Positions 38,170 through 47,355 of a stretch of DNA of 64,000 bases are shown here, in pieces; position 1 is the stretch's first letter, and each line of letters starts with the position of its first letter. Source of the DNA: Stieleria varia (GTDB taxonomy: Bacteria; Planctomycetota; Planctomycetia; Pirellulales; Pirellulaceae). The notes below the pieces were generated by a model, which ran no database searches, was not told the origin of the DNA, and saw only the letters and a list, made by a program, of their open reading frames with translations. The stretch lies in assembly GCF_038443385.1 (NCBI RefSeq), contig NZ_CP151726.1, positions 8,742,001-8,806,000 of the forward strand. Direction: 5' to 3'. The position numbers and the translations under genes were made by a program.

Positions 38170-38457
38170 TTACTCGACCTTGATCTCTTCTTTCACTTTC
38201 TGAACAAAGTGAGGCGATTTGCCGCCCTTGCTGAGCTCTTTGGCCCGTTTTTCGGCTTCTTTTTTCTTGTCGAAATCAAAAACCGCGACACGCTTCAGGT
38301 TTTGGCTGAAAACGCCCCAGTAGAGTCGCAAGCGTACATTTTCGGCGGTCTTGGAGCGTTTCGACGAAGACTTCTTTTTTTTCTTCGCGACAAGCGCTTT
38401 TTCGGCTGCTTCGGCTTCGGCAGCTTTTTCCTTACGATTGACGACCTTTCGGGCCAT
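38170..38457 (-). CDS. Small basic conserved planctomycete-type protein
   Basis: 95 residues: MARKVVNRKEKAAEAEAAEKALVAKKKKKSSSKRSKTAENVRLRLYWGVFSQNLKRVAVFDFDKKKEAEKRAKELSKGGKSPHFVQKVKEEIKVE. A lysine- and alanine-rich N-terminus is followed by a compact domain (RLRLYWGVFSQNLKRVAVFDFDKKKEAEKRA). The basic tail suggests nucleic-acid binding. I recall similar small proteins in planctomycetes, but no function is known to me. Confidence 0.75.
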   Translation of the reverse strand: MARKVVNRKEKAAEAEAAEKALVAKKKKKSSSKRSKTAENVRLRLYWGVFSQNLKRVAVFDFDKKKEAEKRAKELSKGGKSPHFVQKVKEEIKVE

Positions 38458-38884
38458 GGACGGTCTTGGGGGGTGAAGGTGTGGAAGAGGGGAAAATGGA
38501 CACGGTGCCGAACGCGGCGAAAACGGATCGCCTGGACGACTGTTCTCTCAAATCCTGCGAATTCAGCGGGTTTTCTTGCAAAACAGAGGCCAGCCTCTCC
38601 ACGAGCGGTTCGCCCCCCCTGACCTTGCGAGGAGGCGGATGGTGGAACGCCACAAGCGGTCTGGTCCTGATTTGAGACCTAGAAAACTACCACGGTTGGA
38701 CGTGGAACGCCAGACGCCAAACGGCATCCCACCCCATTGCCCGTCGAGGAAAGCTGATAAGCTGGTGGAAATGATCGCTACCCGAGAAACCCATTCTCGC
38801 GTATGCTCTTGAATTGTGGGCGCGGTCGCGCCAACGAGTCCCCTCCGAGGAGGGAAGAGAAAACTCTTCTGAGAGAAAACGACA
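38458..38884. other. Intergenic region upstream of hpf
   Basis: About 430 bp between divergent genes. It should hold promoters for both sides; I see no clear consensus hexamers. Just before hpf there is GGAGGGAAGAG with further purine runs, a likely ribosome-site area. Confidence 0.5.
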
Positions 38885-39241
38885 ATGCAGGTAAGTGTCT
38901 CGGCGCGTCACGGGAATCTTCAGCCCGGAGATCAACAGCTCATTGAGGAAAAAGTAGCCAAGCTACGTCGGCTTTACGACCGCATCAATGCGATCGAAGT
39001 GACGGTGGACTTGGAGAATTTGGATAAGCCGCAGGTGGAAATCCAAGCCTCGATCGAACACGCCGACGACTGCGTTGCCACTGCCGATGCATCAACGGTG
39101 ATTGCCGCACTTGATACGGTGATTCCTAAGATGGAGCAGCAGCTTCGTCGATTGAAAGAAAAGAAAACCGGCCACCGCGCCACTGGACACAAACATTTAG
39201 ACAATCCCATAGATACCCCTGCCGAAGCCGAGGAATCGTGA
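38885..39241 (+). CDS. hpf: Ribosome hibernation promoting factor (short HPF/RaiA type)
   Basis: 118 residues: MQVSVSARHGNLQPGDQQLIEEKVAKLRRLYDRINAIEVTVDLENLDKPQVEIQASIEHADDCVATADASTVIAALDTVIPKMEQQLRRLKEKK. The beta-alpha-beta-beta-beta-alpha layout with a final basic helix is that of the S30AE family. It binds the decoding region of the 30S subunit in stationary phase. It is of the short type, with a polar tail instead of the dimerisation domain. It is followed by ptsN and ptsH, the same gene order as in proteobacterial rpoN operons, though rpoN is absent here. Confidence 0.9.
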   Translation: MQVSVSARHGNLQPGDQQLIEEKVAKLRRLYDRINAIEVTVDLENLDKPQVEIQASIEHADDCVATADASTVIAALDTVIPKMEQQLRRLKEKKTGHRATGHKHLDNPIDTPAEAEES

Positions 39242-39430
39242 GAACAGTCGGCACAGCCGGCCCTCGCGATTGCCGCGGTACTTTGGCGGACGCCCACAGG
39301 AGCATTGCCGCCACGTGGTTCGCTTGCACTCATTCACCACCGACATCGGAATCGATCCGAGGGGCGTGACGAATGAGAGGTCTAGTGCGCTGACGAGAGG
39401 TACATGTTTCCAAAAGAGGAACCACACCCC

Positions 39431-39910
39431 ATGAAGTTTGCAGATTTTATCAGCACCAAGTCGATTCAAGCCGAGTTAAAGGCGGTCACGAAAGAAGAAG
39501 CGATTAAGGAACTGGTTCAGAGTCTATTGGACTCTGGCGAAGTCGCCGCGGATCAACGTGACGAGATCATCGCTGCCATCATGAAGCGAGAAGAGCTTGG
39601 TAGTACTGGAATCGGTCGCGGTGTTGCCGTGCCCCACACAAAGCATCCCAGTGTTCAGAAGCTGGTCGGAACGGTGGGTGTCAGCGAAGAAGGCGTTGAT
39701 TTCGACTCGCTCGACGGCGAGCGTGTTCAGCTTTTCTTCCTGCTGATCAGCCCTCCAGAACGGCCCGGTGATCACCTTCGAGCACTGGAAAACATTTCCC
39801 GACAGCTTCGTGACGAAACGTTCTGTCGTTTCTTGAAACAAAGCAAGACTGCAGACGACATCAGTCAGTTGCTGCAGGAAGCCGACGACAACCAATTTGC
39901 ATCCGGCTGA
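39431..39910 (+). CDS. ptsN: PTS IIA-Ntr-like regulatory protein
   Basis: 159 residues from the ATG at 39431, preceded by GAGGA. A longer frame to 39404 adds MFPKEEPHP without a better ribosome site. It contains the EIIA-Ntr/Fru pattern: FISTKSIQAELKAVTKEEAIKELVQSLLDSG, then MKREELGSTGIGRGVAVPHTKHP, where the His in VPHTKHP is the phosphorylation site, and LFFLLISPPERPGDHLRALENISRQLRD. It accepts phosphate from HPr and probably acts as a regulator rather than in sugar uptake. Stop and the ptsH start overlap (TGATG). Confidence 0.9.
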   Translation: MKFADFISTKSIQAELKAVTKEEAIKELVQSLLDSGEVAADQRDEIIAAIMKREELGSTGIGRGVAVPHTKHPSVQKLVGTVGVSEEGVDFDSLDGERVQLFFLLISPPERPGDHLRALENISRQLRDETFCRFLKQSKTADDISQLLQEADDNQFASG

Positions 39911-40242
39911 TGTCCCAACCTCTGTCTCGCACCGTCGTTGTTCGCAACTACCAAGGTTTGCACGCCAGGCCAGCAGACATGCTGGTCCGGCTGGCTAATC
40001 AGCATCAGTCGCAGATCATGATCGGGCGTGGCGGAGAAGCCGTGGACTGCAAGAGCATTCTGTCACTGCTGACGCTGGGGGCGGCGCAAGGAACAGAATT
40101 GTTCGTGACCGCTCAAGGCACAGATGCCCAGAGGGCATTGGATGCGATCGAAGCGTTGTTCGAGTCGGCGTTCGACGAGCCCACCGAGTTAGAGAGCCAC
40201 ATAGAGTCAGAAAGAGGTGCCGAGCCCGCAGGGGAAACCTAA
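39910..40242 (+). CDS. ptsH: Phosphocarrier protein HPr
   Basis: 110 residues. NYQGLHARPADMLVRLANQ contains the active His (GLHARP), and DCKSILSLLTLGAAQGTELFVTAQG contains the regulatory Ser (CKSILSLLTLG) of HPr. A Glu-rich tail of about 20 residues is extra compared with the usual 85-90. The ATG overlaps the stop of ptsN. It carries phosphate from enzyme I (40601) to the IIA protein. The next gene lies 358 bp downstream. Confidence 0.95.
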   Translation: MSQPLSRTVVVRNYQGLHARPADMLVRLANQHQSQIMIGRGGEAVDCKSILSLLTLGAAQGTELFVTAQGTDAQRALDAIEALFESAFDEPTELESHIESERGAEPAGET

Positions 40243-40600
40243 CGGCTGACGCCCAATCCGTGCATTTCGGATCAAGCGGACGATCGCGTTCGCTCAAAAA
40301 GTTAATACACAACAAGAACACAAAGCTGATGGATCGGTTCGTGCCGCATCAATCGCTAAGATGTCCTCCTTGCCCCGATCTCCGGTGCGAGGCGGTCATC
40401 AACGACACTGCCACGGGAACACCCTGTCCGACAACTCGCCGGACAGCTCATTGCCGCCAAAACACTTGTCACTCGCAAACTTGTCGAGCAGTCATCTGCT
40501 ACCACGACATCGACGACGAAACAGGCTGTCCAAGCGAATCCTGGAATGCAGCGTCCGGCGCTGAGATGCGATACCGCGTGCCGCAGTCCGTTGACCAACG
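40243..40600 (+). other. Spacer between ptsH and ptsI
   Basis: 358 bp with no supported gene. The stretch is cysteine- and arginine-coding in spurious frames only. It may hold a promoter for ptsI (AAAAAGTTAATACACAAC near 40298 is AT-rich), but no clear hexamers are visible. Confidence 0.4.
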
Positions 40601-42346
40601 ATGGTCGAACTACAAGGAATCCCCGTCTCGCCTGGAGTTGCGATTGGCCCAGCCCTGATTCTGGACGCCGATGGTTATCGCATTCCCCGCTCACTGATCG
40701 CCGCCAAAGAAGTGGCCGATGAGTACGCGCGCCTGCGTGCCGCGGTCGACGAAGTCTCCAAGAAGCTGGAAGAGAGCCGCTTGGAAACCGCAGCCGTTGC
40801 CGGACAGCACACCGGCGACATCTTTGCCGCTCAATTGCAGATGCTGCATGATCCGCGACTGCAAGCCGAACTGCGGCGACGCATCGAAGTGGAACATCAC
40901 GCGGCCGCCTATGCGGTCAACCGTGTTCTGAACCATTATGCCGCCGCCCTGAGACGGCTGGACAACCCGCTGCTGGCCGATCGCGCCGAAGACGTCATCG
41001 ACATCGAAAAGCAATTGTTGTTCCAGCTCGGCGCCGTCACTCGCCAGCCGCTGAGCGATTTGACCGAACCGGTGATCGTGCTTTCGCACGTCTTGACGCC
41101 CAGCGAAACGGCGAACTTGGATCGGCGATACGTCCAAGGTTTCTGCACCGAGACCGGCGGTCCCGGTGGTCACACCGCCATCGTCGCCAAAGGACTCGAG
41201 TTGCCCGCCGTCGTCGGCATCGGTTCCTTCATCGAATCTGTCAGCGATAACACTCGCGTGATCGTCGATGGCGATCGCGGTCGCGTGATCATCGATCCCG
41301 ATGCAAAAACCATCGCCGGCTACGAAAAACGTCTGCAACAGCGTCGCAACCTCACGGCGCGGCTTTCAGAACTCGCCAACATTCCCGCCGAGACCATCGA
41401 CGGCGTGCGAATTCAACTCAGCGCCAACATCGAGTTCCCCGACGAGACCGCCACTTGCCTGCAACGCGGTGCTGACGGCATCGGGCTGTACCGGACCGAG
41501 TTCTTGTATCTCGCAAGCAGCGAAGAACCCAGCGAAGAAGACCACTACGAAGCCTACAGCCGAGTCGTCCGCGAGATGGAAGGCCGGCCGGTCGTCATTC
41601 GGACCCTCGACTTGGGCGCCGACAAGATGGGGCATCGACCGCTCGCCGAACAAGAACACAACCCGTTCCTTGGACTTCGCAGTATCCGCCTGAGTCTGCG
41701 AAATCTGGATCTGTTTCGACCCCAACTCCGTGCCATCTTGCGAGCCGCCGTCCACGGTGACATCCGCGTGATGTTCCCGCTGATCACCACCATCGGTGAG
41801 CTTCGCCAAGCACGTATGCTGCTCAACGTCGTCGCGCAAGACCTGGAGGAATCCGGTATCCCACATCGCAGCGACATTCCCGTCGGCATGATGGTCGAAG
41901 TCCCTGCGGCGGTCGTGATGCTGGATCGCTTCATCGGCGAAGTCGACTTTTTGAGCATCGGTACCAACGACTTGGCCCAGTACACCTTGGCCGTCGACCG
42001 TAGCAACGAGTACGTCGCCGATCTGTATCAATCCAGCGACCCGGCTGTGTTGCGACTGATCCGACAGAGCGTCGAGATCTCCGACCAACACCAAACGCCG
42101 ATTTCCGTCTGCGGTGAAATGAGCAGCAATCCGGGACGCGCCCTGTTGCTGATCGGCTTGGGCGTTCGCCACTTGAGCGTTCCTCCTTCGGCTCTCTTGA
42201 GAGTCAAGAAAGCGATCCGCAGCGTATCCATCGAACAGTGTCAAGCCATTGCGGCTCGCGTGATGTCTCTGGAGGCCGCACGAGATGTCGACCTGTATTT
42301 GCTGGATCGATTGTCAGAACTTGTCCCCGAGTTGATCGTGACGTGA
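40601..42346 (+). CDS. ptsI: PTS enzyme I (phosphoenolpyruvate-protein phosphotransferase)
   Basis: 581 residues, normal length. N-terminal ELQGIPVSPGVAIGPAL; GPGGHTAIVAKGLELPAVVG with the phosphorylated His (about residue 190); PEP-binding barrel with GADGIGLYRTEFLYL, RTLDLGADKM, NPFLGLRSIRLSL, DIRVMFPLI, and the C-terminal ISVCGEMSSNPGRALLLIGLGV with the catalytic Cys. It transfers phosphate from PEP to HPr. With hpf-ptsN-ptsH it forms a PTS without any visible sugar permease, as in other planctomycetes and many regulatory PTS. Confidence 0.95.
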   Translation: MVELQGIPVSPGVAIGPALILDADGYRIPRSLIAAKEVADEYARLRAAVDEVSKKLEESRLETAAVAGQHTGDIFAAQLQMLHDPRLQAELRRRIEVEHHAAAYAVNRVLNHYAAALRRLDNPLLADRAEDVIDIEKQLLFQLGAVTRQPLSDLTEPVIVLSHVLTPSETANLDRRYVQGFCTETGGPGGHTAIVAKGLELPAVVGIGSFIESVSDNTRVIVDGDRGRVIIDPDAKTIAGYEKRLQQRRNLTARLSELANIPAETIDGVRIQLSANIEFPDETATCLQRGADGIGLYRTEFLYLASSEEPSEEDHYEAYSRVVREMEGRPVVIRTLDLGADKMGHRPLAEQEHNPFLGLRSIRLSLRNLDLFRPQLRAILRAAVHGDIRVMFPLITTIGELRQARMLLNVVAQDLEESGIPHRSDIPVGMMVEVPAAVVMLDRFIGEVDFLSIGTNDLAQYTLAVDRSNEYVADLYQSSDPAVLRLIRQSVEISDQHQTPISVCGEMSSNPGRALLLIGLGVRHLSVPPSALLRVKKAIRSVSIEQCQAIAARVMSLEAARDVDLYLLDRLSELVPELIVT

Positions 42347-42399
42347 ACGGCTGCAAAGAACATTGATCCTGTGGAGAGAGACTTCGCAAACGCTTTGAA

Positions 42400-43164
42400 A
42401 TGAAATCACCCGAACTCGAAATCACGAACAACGACGACGCTCAGGAATCACCTGAGTTGCTGCGGGTTCGGTATCGAATTCGCTTTTCAAAAACGGACCT
42501 TCTGCGTTGGACCAGCCACCGTGACTTGGCTCGTTTGTGGGAACGTCTGCTGCGGCGTGCCCAGTTGAACTTGTCGATGACGGAAGGCTTTCACCCCAAG
42601 CCACGCGTTGGTTTCCCCTCCGCACTCGCGTTGGGCACCGAGAGTCTGGACGAAGTCGTCGAAATCGACTTGGCCGAAGAGCTGGCCCCACAAGTGCTGT
42701 TGGATCGGCTGGCCGATGACCATCAGCCCGGCTTGACCATCAAGAGCGTGCAACGCATCCCTGTGGAGGCGGGCAAGGCCAAACTGCAGCGAAGCGATTT
42801 TCAGGTCGCGTTGCCCGATGGCGTTAGTCCCGACGAACTGCGATCAAACATCGAACAGTTCCTCGGTCAAGAAACCGTGACGATCATGCGTAAGGACAAG
42901 CCGCTGACCGTCTCGGTGAAAAAACAAATCAACAACGTGATGATCGAAAACGGAATGCTGATGTTTTCGCTCATCGCCGCCGATGCCGCATCGCTACGTC
43001 CGAGCGATGTGCTGGATCTCTTGTCCGCTAGCGACTGGATCGAGCGTGGCACCAAGATCACGAGATCGGCCGTGATCCTCGCTAAAGAATGCGAGCCCAA
43101 TTCGGACGCTCCCCTTGCCGTGGCGACTTCGCTCCCAGCGAGCGATCCGCCAACGGCCAACTGA
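42400..43164 (+). CDS. TIGR03936-family radical-SAM-linked protein (DUF2344)
   Basis: 254 residues. LLRVRYRIRFSKTDLLRWTSHRDLARLWERLLRRAQLNLSMTEGFHPKPRVGFPSALALGTESLDEVVEIDL is the typical start of DUF2344/TIGR03936: RYxxRFxKxxxLRxhSHxDxxR...L.ySxGFHPxPxhxFxxALxLGxxSxxEhhD. Members often lie next to a radical-SAM gene or RNase E/G; here RNase E/G follows 223 bp downstream. The function is unproven and possibly tied to RNA or tRNA modification. Confidence 0.9.
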   Translation: MKSPELEITNNDDAQESPELLRVRYRIRFSKTDLLRWTSHRDLARLWERLLRRAQLNLSMTEGFHPKPRVGFPSALALGTESLDEVVEIDLAEELAPQVLLDRLADDHQPGLTIKSVQRIPVEAGKAKLQRSDFQVALPDGVSPDELRSNIEQFLGQETVTIMRKDKPLTVSVKKQINNVMIENGMLMFSLIAADAASLRPSDVLDLLSASDWIERGTKITRSAVILAKECEPNSDAPLAVATSLPASDPPTAN

Positions 43165-43387
43165 ACGCTTAACGAGAACACCATTGCCCCCCGATACAAC
43201 ACTAGCCAGCAACACACCACACCCTAAATCGCCTCACAACGAAAACATCCTGCCTGACGGCACCACCACGAGCCAGTTCGACCTGCCTGACACGCGGAGC
43301 GCAGATCGGCTCGATCACCAAACACACGAATTCACTTCGAGTTCTGAATTTGAATCAGACTCGGTCAACCACCCCAGAGGTGTCAAA

Positions 43388-44992
43388 ATGCGAAAAGAAA
43401 TGTTGATGAACGTGCTCCAACCAGAGGAGAGCCGCATCGCCATCTTGGAAAACGGACGACTGGACGAACTGTACGTTGAACGCAAGAGCGTGGAAGCTTT
43501 TGCGGGCAACATCTACCGTGGCAAGATCGTCAATCTCGAACCCAGCATCCAAGCCGCCTTCGTCGACTTCGGCGTCGGACGCAACGGTTTCCTGCACATC
43601 AGTGATGTCGAACCCCAGTACTTTCGCCAAGGCGGTTACGACCCTGAAGAGATCATGCGGGAGTCCGATGAAATGGCGGAAGCCGCAGCCAAGCGAGCCC
43701 GCGAATCGGGACGTGGCAGCAAACGTGCCTTCAAAGGCGGCCGCCCCCGCAACAAGCCGCCCATCCAAGAAATCTTTCGACGCGGCGACGAAGTCCTCGT
43801 GCAGGTGATCAAAGAAGGCATCGGAACCAAAGGCCCCACGCTCAGCACGTACATCTCCATTCCCGGTCGCTATCTCGTCTTGATGCCCGCACTGGGCCGC
43901 GTCGGTGTCAGCCGCAAGATCGAAGACGACGACGACCGCAAACGCTTGCGTCGCTGCCTACTCTCAATCAACCCGCCCAAGGGACTCGGATTCATCGTCC
44001 GCACCGCCGGTGCCGGTCGTAGCGAAAATGAATTGCAACGCGACATGGAGTACCTGCTGCGTCTGTGGCACGCGATCGTACGTCGCGTCAAAACCAATCC
44101 CGAACCGGGCGTGCTGTACGAAGAAAGCGATCTGATCATTCGCACCATTCGTGACATCTACAACAACGACATCGATCAAATCCTGATCGACCAAAAAGAA
44201 GCCTACGAGACCGCTCGTGAGTTCCTCAAGATGGTGATGCCTCGCGCAGTCGATCGTCTGAAATTCTACGACGGCTCGGTGCCCCTGTTCCACAAGTACA
44301 AACTCGAAACCGAGATCGTCAAAATCAATCAACGGCAAGTCAAACTGCCCGAGGGCGGTTCGATCGTGATCGATCCCACGGAAGCACTCGTGGCGATCGA
44401 CGTCAACAGCGGCAACTTCCGTGGTGACGACTCCGCCGAAGAAAACGCGTTTCGCGTCAACTTGGCCGCCGCCAAAGAGATCGCACGCCAGTTGCGTCTG
44501 CGTGACCTCGGCGGCGTGATCGTCAATGACTTCATCGACATGCGAAAAGAAAGCCACCGTCGCAAAGTCGAGCGAGCCTTACGCGACGCCATGGCCAACG
44601 ATCGCGCCCGCACCAAGATCCTCCGCACGAGCCCGTTCGGCCTGATCGAGATGACGCGGCAACGTATCCGACCAAGTTTGAAACGCAGCATCTATCAGGA
44701 TTGTCCTTGCTGCGAAGGTCGCGGGTTGGTCAAGACCGCCGAAAGCATGTCGATCGAAGTCGTCCGCATGCTGGCACTGGCGGTCCGTAACTCACACATC
44801 CGCCGTGTCACCATTCGCGTCAATGACGCCGTCGCTGCTCACCTGAATAACCAAAAACGTCGCAGCGTGATGGAAATGGAAGACGTCGGTAAGATGACCG
44901 TCCAAATCCTCGGCAGCGAAGGCCTGTATCCCGAGCACCTGGAAATGGACTGCCGCGACGAACAAGGCGAACGCGTCGAAATCGATTCGTAA
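43388..44992 (+). CDS. rne: Ribonuclease E/G
   Basis: 534 residues from the ATG at 43388, with AGAGGTG before it. An in-frame TTG near 43184 would add about 70 low-complexity residues and cannot be excluded. S1 domain at residues 35-165 (YRGKIVNLEPSIQAAFVDFGVGRNGFLHISDV, interrupted by a basic Arg/Gly/Lys loop RARESGRGSKRAFKGGRPRNK). Catalytic core with ALVAIDVNSGNF and GGVIVNDFIDM (metal-binding Asp residues). Zinc-link CPCCEGRG. Endonuclease for mRNA decay and rRNA processing. The long C-terminal scaffold of E. coli RNase E is absent. Confidence 0.95.
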   Translation: MRKEMLMNVLQPEESRIAILENGRLDELYVERKSVEAFAGNIYRGKIVNLEPSIQAAFVDFGVGRNGFLHISDVEPQYFRQGGYDPEEIMRESDEMAEAAAKRARESGRGSKRAFKGGRPRNKPPIQEIFRRGDEVLVQVIKEGIGTKGPTLSTYISIPGRYLVLMPALGRVGVSRKIEDDDDRKRLRRCLLSINPPKGLGFIVRTAGAGRSENELQRDMEYLLRLWHAIVRRVKTNPEPGVLYEESDLIIRTIRDIYNNDIDQILIDQKEAYETAREFLKMVMPRAVDRLKFYDGSVPLFHKYKLETEIVKINQRQVKLPEGGSIVIDPTEALVAIDVNSGNFRGDDSAEENAFRVNLAAAKEIARQLRLRDLGGVIVNDFIDMRKESHRRKVERALRDAMANDRARTKILRTSPFGLIEMTRQRIRPSLKRSIYQDCPCCEGRGLVKTAESMSIEVVRMLALAVRNSHIRRVTIRVNDAVAAHLNNQKRRSVMEMEDVGKMTVQILGSEGLYPEHLEMDCRDEQGERVEIDS

Positions 44993-45101
44993 TCGACTCG
45001 TAATGGGATTCGCCAGAATTCCCGTCCACGTCAAACGCGACTCGGCACGTCAAAACGCCGTTGGTGTTCCATCCTTCCATCACCGCTCGTGAGTCCACCC
45101 A

Positions 45102-45866
45102 ATGACATCGACTCCATCCGCCACTGATCGCCCTGTCGCACTCGTGACCGGTTCAGGGACCGGGGTCGGTCGAGCCTGCATTTGGCAACTCGCCGAACGT
45201 GGATTCGATGTTGTTGTCAACTACTCACGGAGCGAGGCCGAAGCGATGGAAACGGTCGCCGGTGCTGAGCAACGCGGTGCAACGGTGTTGTGCATTCAAT
45301 GCGATGTCTCCGACGATGCGTCCGTGGTCGAGATGATCGGTCAAATCCAATCACGTTTTGGTCGTTTGGATGTTTTGGTCAACAACGCCGCGACCACGAG
45401 CTTCATTCCGGCGAAGCAACTGGATGATTTGACCGAAGCGATGTGGGATCGCATGTTGGCGGTAAACCTCAAGGGACCGTTCTTCGTCACGCGAGCGGCA
45501 TCTGTGTTGCTTGCCCAGGGAGATGGCGGTTCTATCGTCAATGTCAGTAGCGTTGCCGGACTGACCGGCAGCGGTTCGTCGATCGCGTACTGTGCCACCA
45601 AAGGCGCCCTGAACACGATGACCAAATCCTTTGCCAAATCCCTCGCGCCCGCCATTCGCGTCAATGCGATTCTGCCCGGACCGATCGACAGCCGGTGGAT
45701 CCGCGAAGGAGACCCGAGCTGGGATATCGACGCCATGGTCGCCGGATACCCGATTCCCAAGGCATCTTCGCCCGACGACATCGCGACCGCCGTCTTGGCT
45801 TTGGCCATTGACACCAAGATGGCCACCGGACAACTCCTCTGCGTCGACGGTGGTCTGACGCTCTGA
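45102..45866 (+). CDS. Short-chain dehydrogenase/reductase
   Basis: 254 residues. Cofactor motif TGSGTGVG (residues 17-24), NNAAT, catalytic Ser in NVSSVAG, YCATKGA with Tyr and Lys, and a terminal GQLLCVDGGLTL typical of FabG-like classical SDRs. It overlaps the UbiA-family gene by ATGA. The pairing suggests a role in isoprenoid or quinone metabolism, but the substrate is not evident. Confidence 0.9.
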   Translation: MTSTPSATDRPVALVTGSGTGVGRACIWQLAERGFDVVVNYSRSEAEAMETVAGAEQRGATVLCIQCDVSDDASVVEMIGQIQSRFGRLDVLVNNAATTSFIPAKQLDDLTEAMWDRMLAVNLKGPFFVTRAASVLLAQGDGGSIVNVSSVAGLTGSGSSIAYCATKGALNTMTKSFAKSLAPAIRVNAILPGPIDSRWIREGDPSWDIDAMVAGYPIPKASSPDDIATAVLALAIDTKMATGQLLCVDGGLTL

Positions 45867-46744
45867 TGACCGAGAGGTCGACGACTCGACGGGTGATCTC
45901 CGAATGCGTGCAGGTCATCAAAGTCGCCCGACCGGGTTTTTGGCCGACGCACCTTTGGTTTTACGTGCTGCCCCTGGCGACACGGGAAATGTTCCACTCG
46001 CCCGCGTTCTGGCTCGGATGCACCTACGTCTGCTTTCCCCTGGGATTGTTGTTGTACGGCTGGAATGACCTGGGCGACGTCGCCAGCGACTCGATCAATG
46101 ACCGTAAAGACAGTTGGCTCTTTGGTGCTCGCCCCGACGCCACCATTCGCCGTCACCTGCCGGCCTGGATCGCGGCGGTCCAAGTCCCCTTTGTGATCGC
46201 GATGTGCTGGCTGGGCGGTGCAAAGATGTTGCTCTGGTTTGCCGGAGTGGTGTTGGTCAATTGGACGTACAACACGTTGCGATTCAAATCCAAACCTGTC
46301 CTGGACTTGCTCAACCAGTCGGGCTACTTGCTGATCTTTGTGTTGGCCAGTTGGTTGTGTGGTGTTCCCCAGATCAACGCCGCCGCAATGGTCTTCAGCA
46401 TGCTCTTCGCAATGCAGAGTCACCTGTTCGGCCAACTCATGGACTTGGATGCCGACTTGGCTGCTGGCCGACGATCGACCGCCGTGATGATTGGTGCAAT
46501 TCCAGCCAAACTGCTGTTGGTTGCGATCATGTTGTGCGAAGTCGCCATCGCGGCGGCGTTTTTCCGTTCCCCCATCGTCGCCTGGTTCATGGCGTGCGGA
46601 GCCACGTTCTTCGCCCTGGACACCGCGTTTGGCCCCAAGCGTTACCCCGTCTGGTTCACCAAAGCATTCTTCGTGCTCTGGAACCTGATCGTCATCGTCA
46701 CCATGCACTGGGTCTGGCAATACGGACTGTTCCTGCTGGATTGA
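45866..46744 (+). CDS. UbiA-family prenyltransferase
   Basis: 292 residues with about eight membrane helices. Two Asp-rich motifs: NDLGDVASDSINDRKDSWLFGARPD (near residues 68-92) and DLDADLAAGRRSTAV (near 191-205), the expected NDxxDxxxD and DxxxD sites for Mg-diphosphate binding. These enzymes attach prenyl chains to aromatic or other acceptors in the membrane. This one resembles digeranylgeranylglyceryl phosphate or chlorophyll-synthase-like subgroups only in general; the acceptor is unknown. The start overlaps the SDR stop. Confidence 0.9.
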   Translation: MTERSTTRRVISECVQVIKVARPGFWPTHLWFYVLPLATREMFHSPAFWLGCTYVCFPLGLLLYGWNDLGDVASDSINDRKDSWLFGARPDATIRRHLPAWIAAVQVPFVIAMCWLGGAKMLLWFAGVVLVNWTYNTLRFKSKPVLDLLNQSGYLLIFVLASWLCGVPQINAAAMVFSMLFAMQSHLFGQLMDLDADLAAGRRSTAVMIGAIPAKLLLVAIMLCEVAIAAAFFRSPIVAWFMACGATFFALDTAFGPKRYPVWFTKAFFVLWNLIVIVTMHWVWQYGLFLLD

Positions 46745-47285
46745 CACGTAGTCGCGTCTCTCCGAACGTGAAAAGTATTGTTGCTGCATATGACCGTGAA
46801 GCGGTCATCGCCGGTTCATTCTTCACGTTCCCAGCAATCCCCTCAGTCGCGGATGCGACGACAGCATACAGCCTGGGGCGCGAGCCCCAGGTGAACACCG
46901 CCCGACGCCGCCAACAAGCCGCGGAGCGGCGACAGATTGCATCCAGACCACCGCGTGCTGTGGTCTACACCAAACGTTTTATGCTGTCGCTGCTCCGCAG
47001 CTTCTGGGTGGACTCGCTTGCAGAAACATGGGGTTGGCACCCCATGCTGTATGCTGTCGCTGCTCCGCAGCTATCGGAGCTAACCCGGGGTGCGCTGGCT
47101 TCGCCGCGACCCCAGGCTATGTTGTTTAACCACTTCGTGGTCGGCTTGGAGAATAAGTGTCCACTCTCGTTGCCAAAATCACGCGAAGCGATGATTGCTA
47201 CGTGGATTTCGCGACACTTATTTTCCGCACGTTGCCCCGAGACGCGAAGGTTCGAGCCTCGGAGAGGCTCGACTACGTGAAGAGT
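46745..47285. repeat. Palindrome-rich repeat region
   Basis: No gene. 46765-46831 is a nested inverted repeat (GAACGTGAA ... TTCACGTTC around GACCGTGAAGCGGTC). 46874-46895 is a hairpin CCTGGGGCGCGAGCCCCAGG. ATGCTGTCGCTGCTCCGCAG occurs twice (46981 and 47049). 47250-47278 has GAGCCTCGGAGAGGCTC, a relative of the element at 8184. These look like dispersed Rhodopirellula-type repeats. Confidence 0.75.
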
Positions 47286-47355
47286 GAACCAGAGACTGGT
47301 CTATTGTGTCCACACACAACCATCCTGCCGAACTTTTTCCACCACGAGGATCATC

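Noticed and set aside
38432..38675. Overlapping frames on both strands upstream of the small basic protein
   Set aside because: They have no ribosome sites or protein-like composition and lie across the promoter region.
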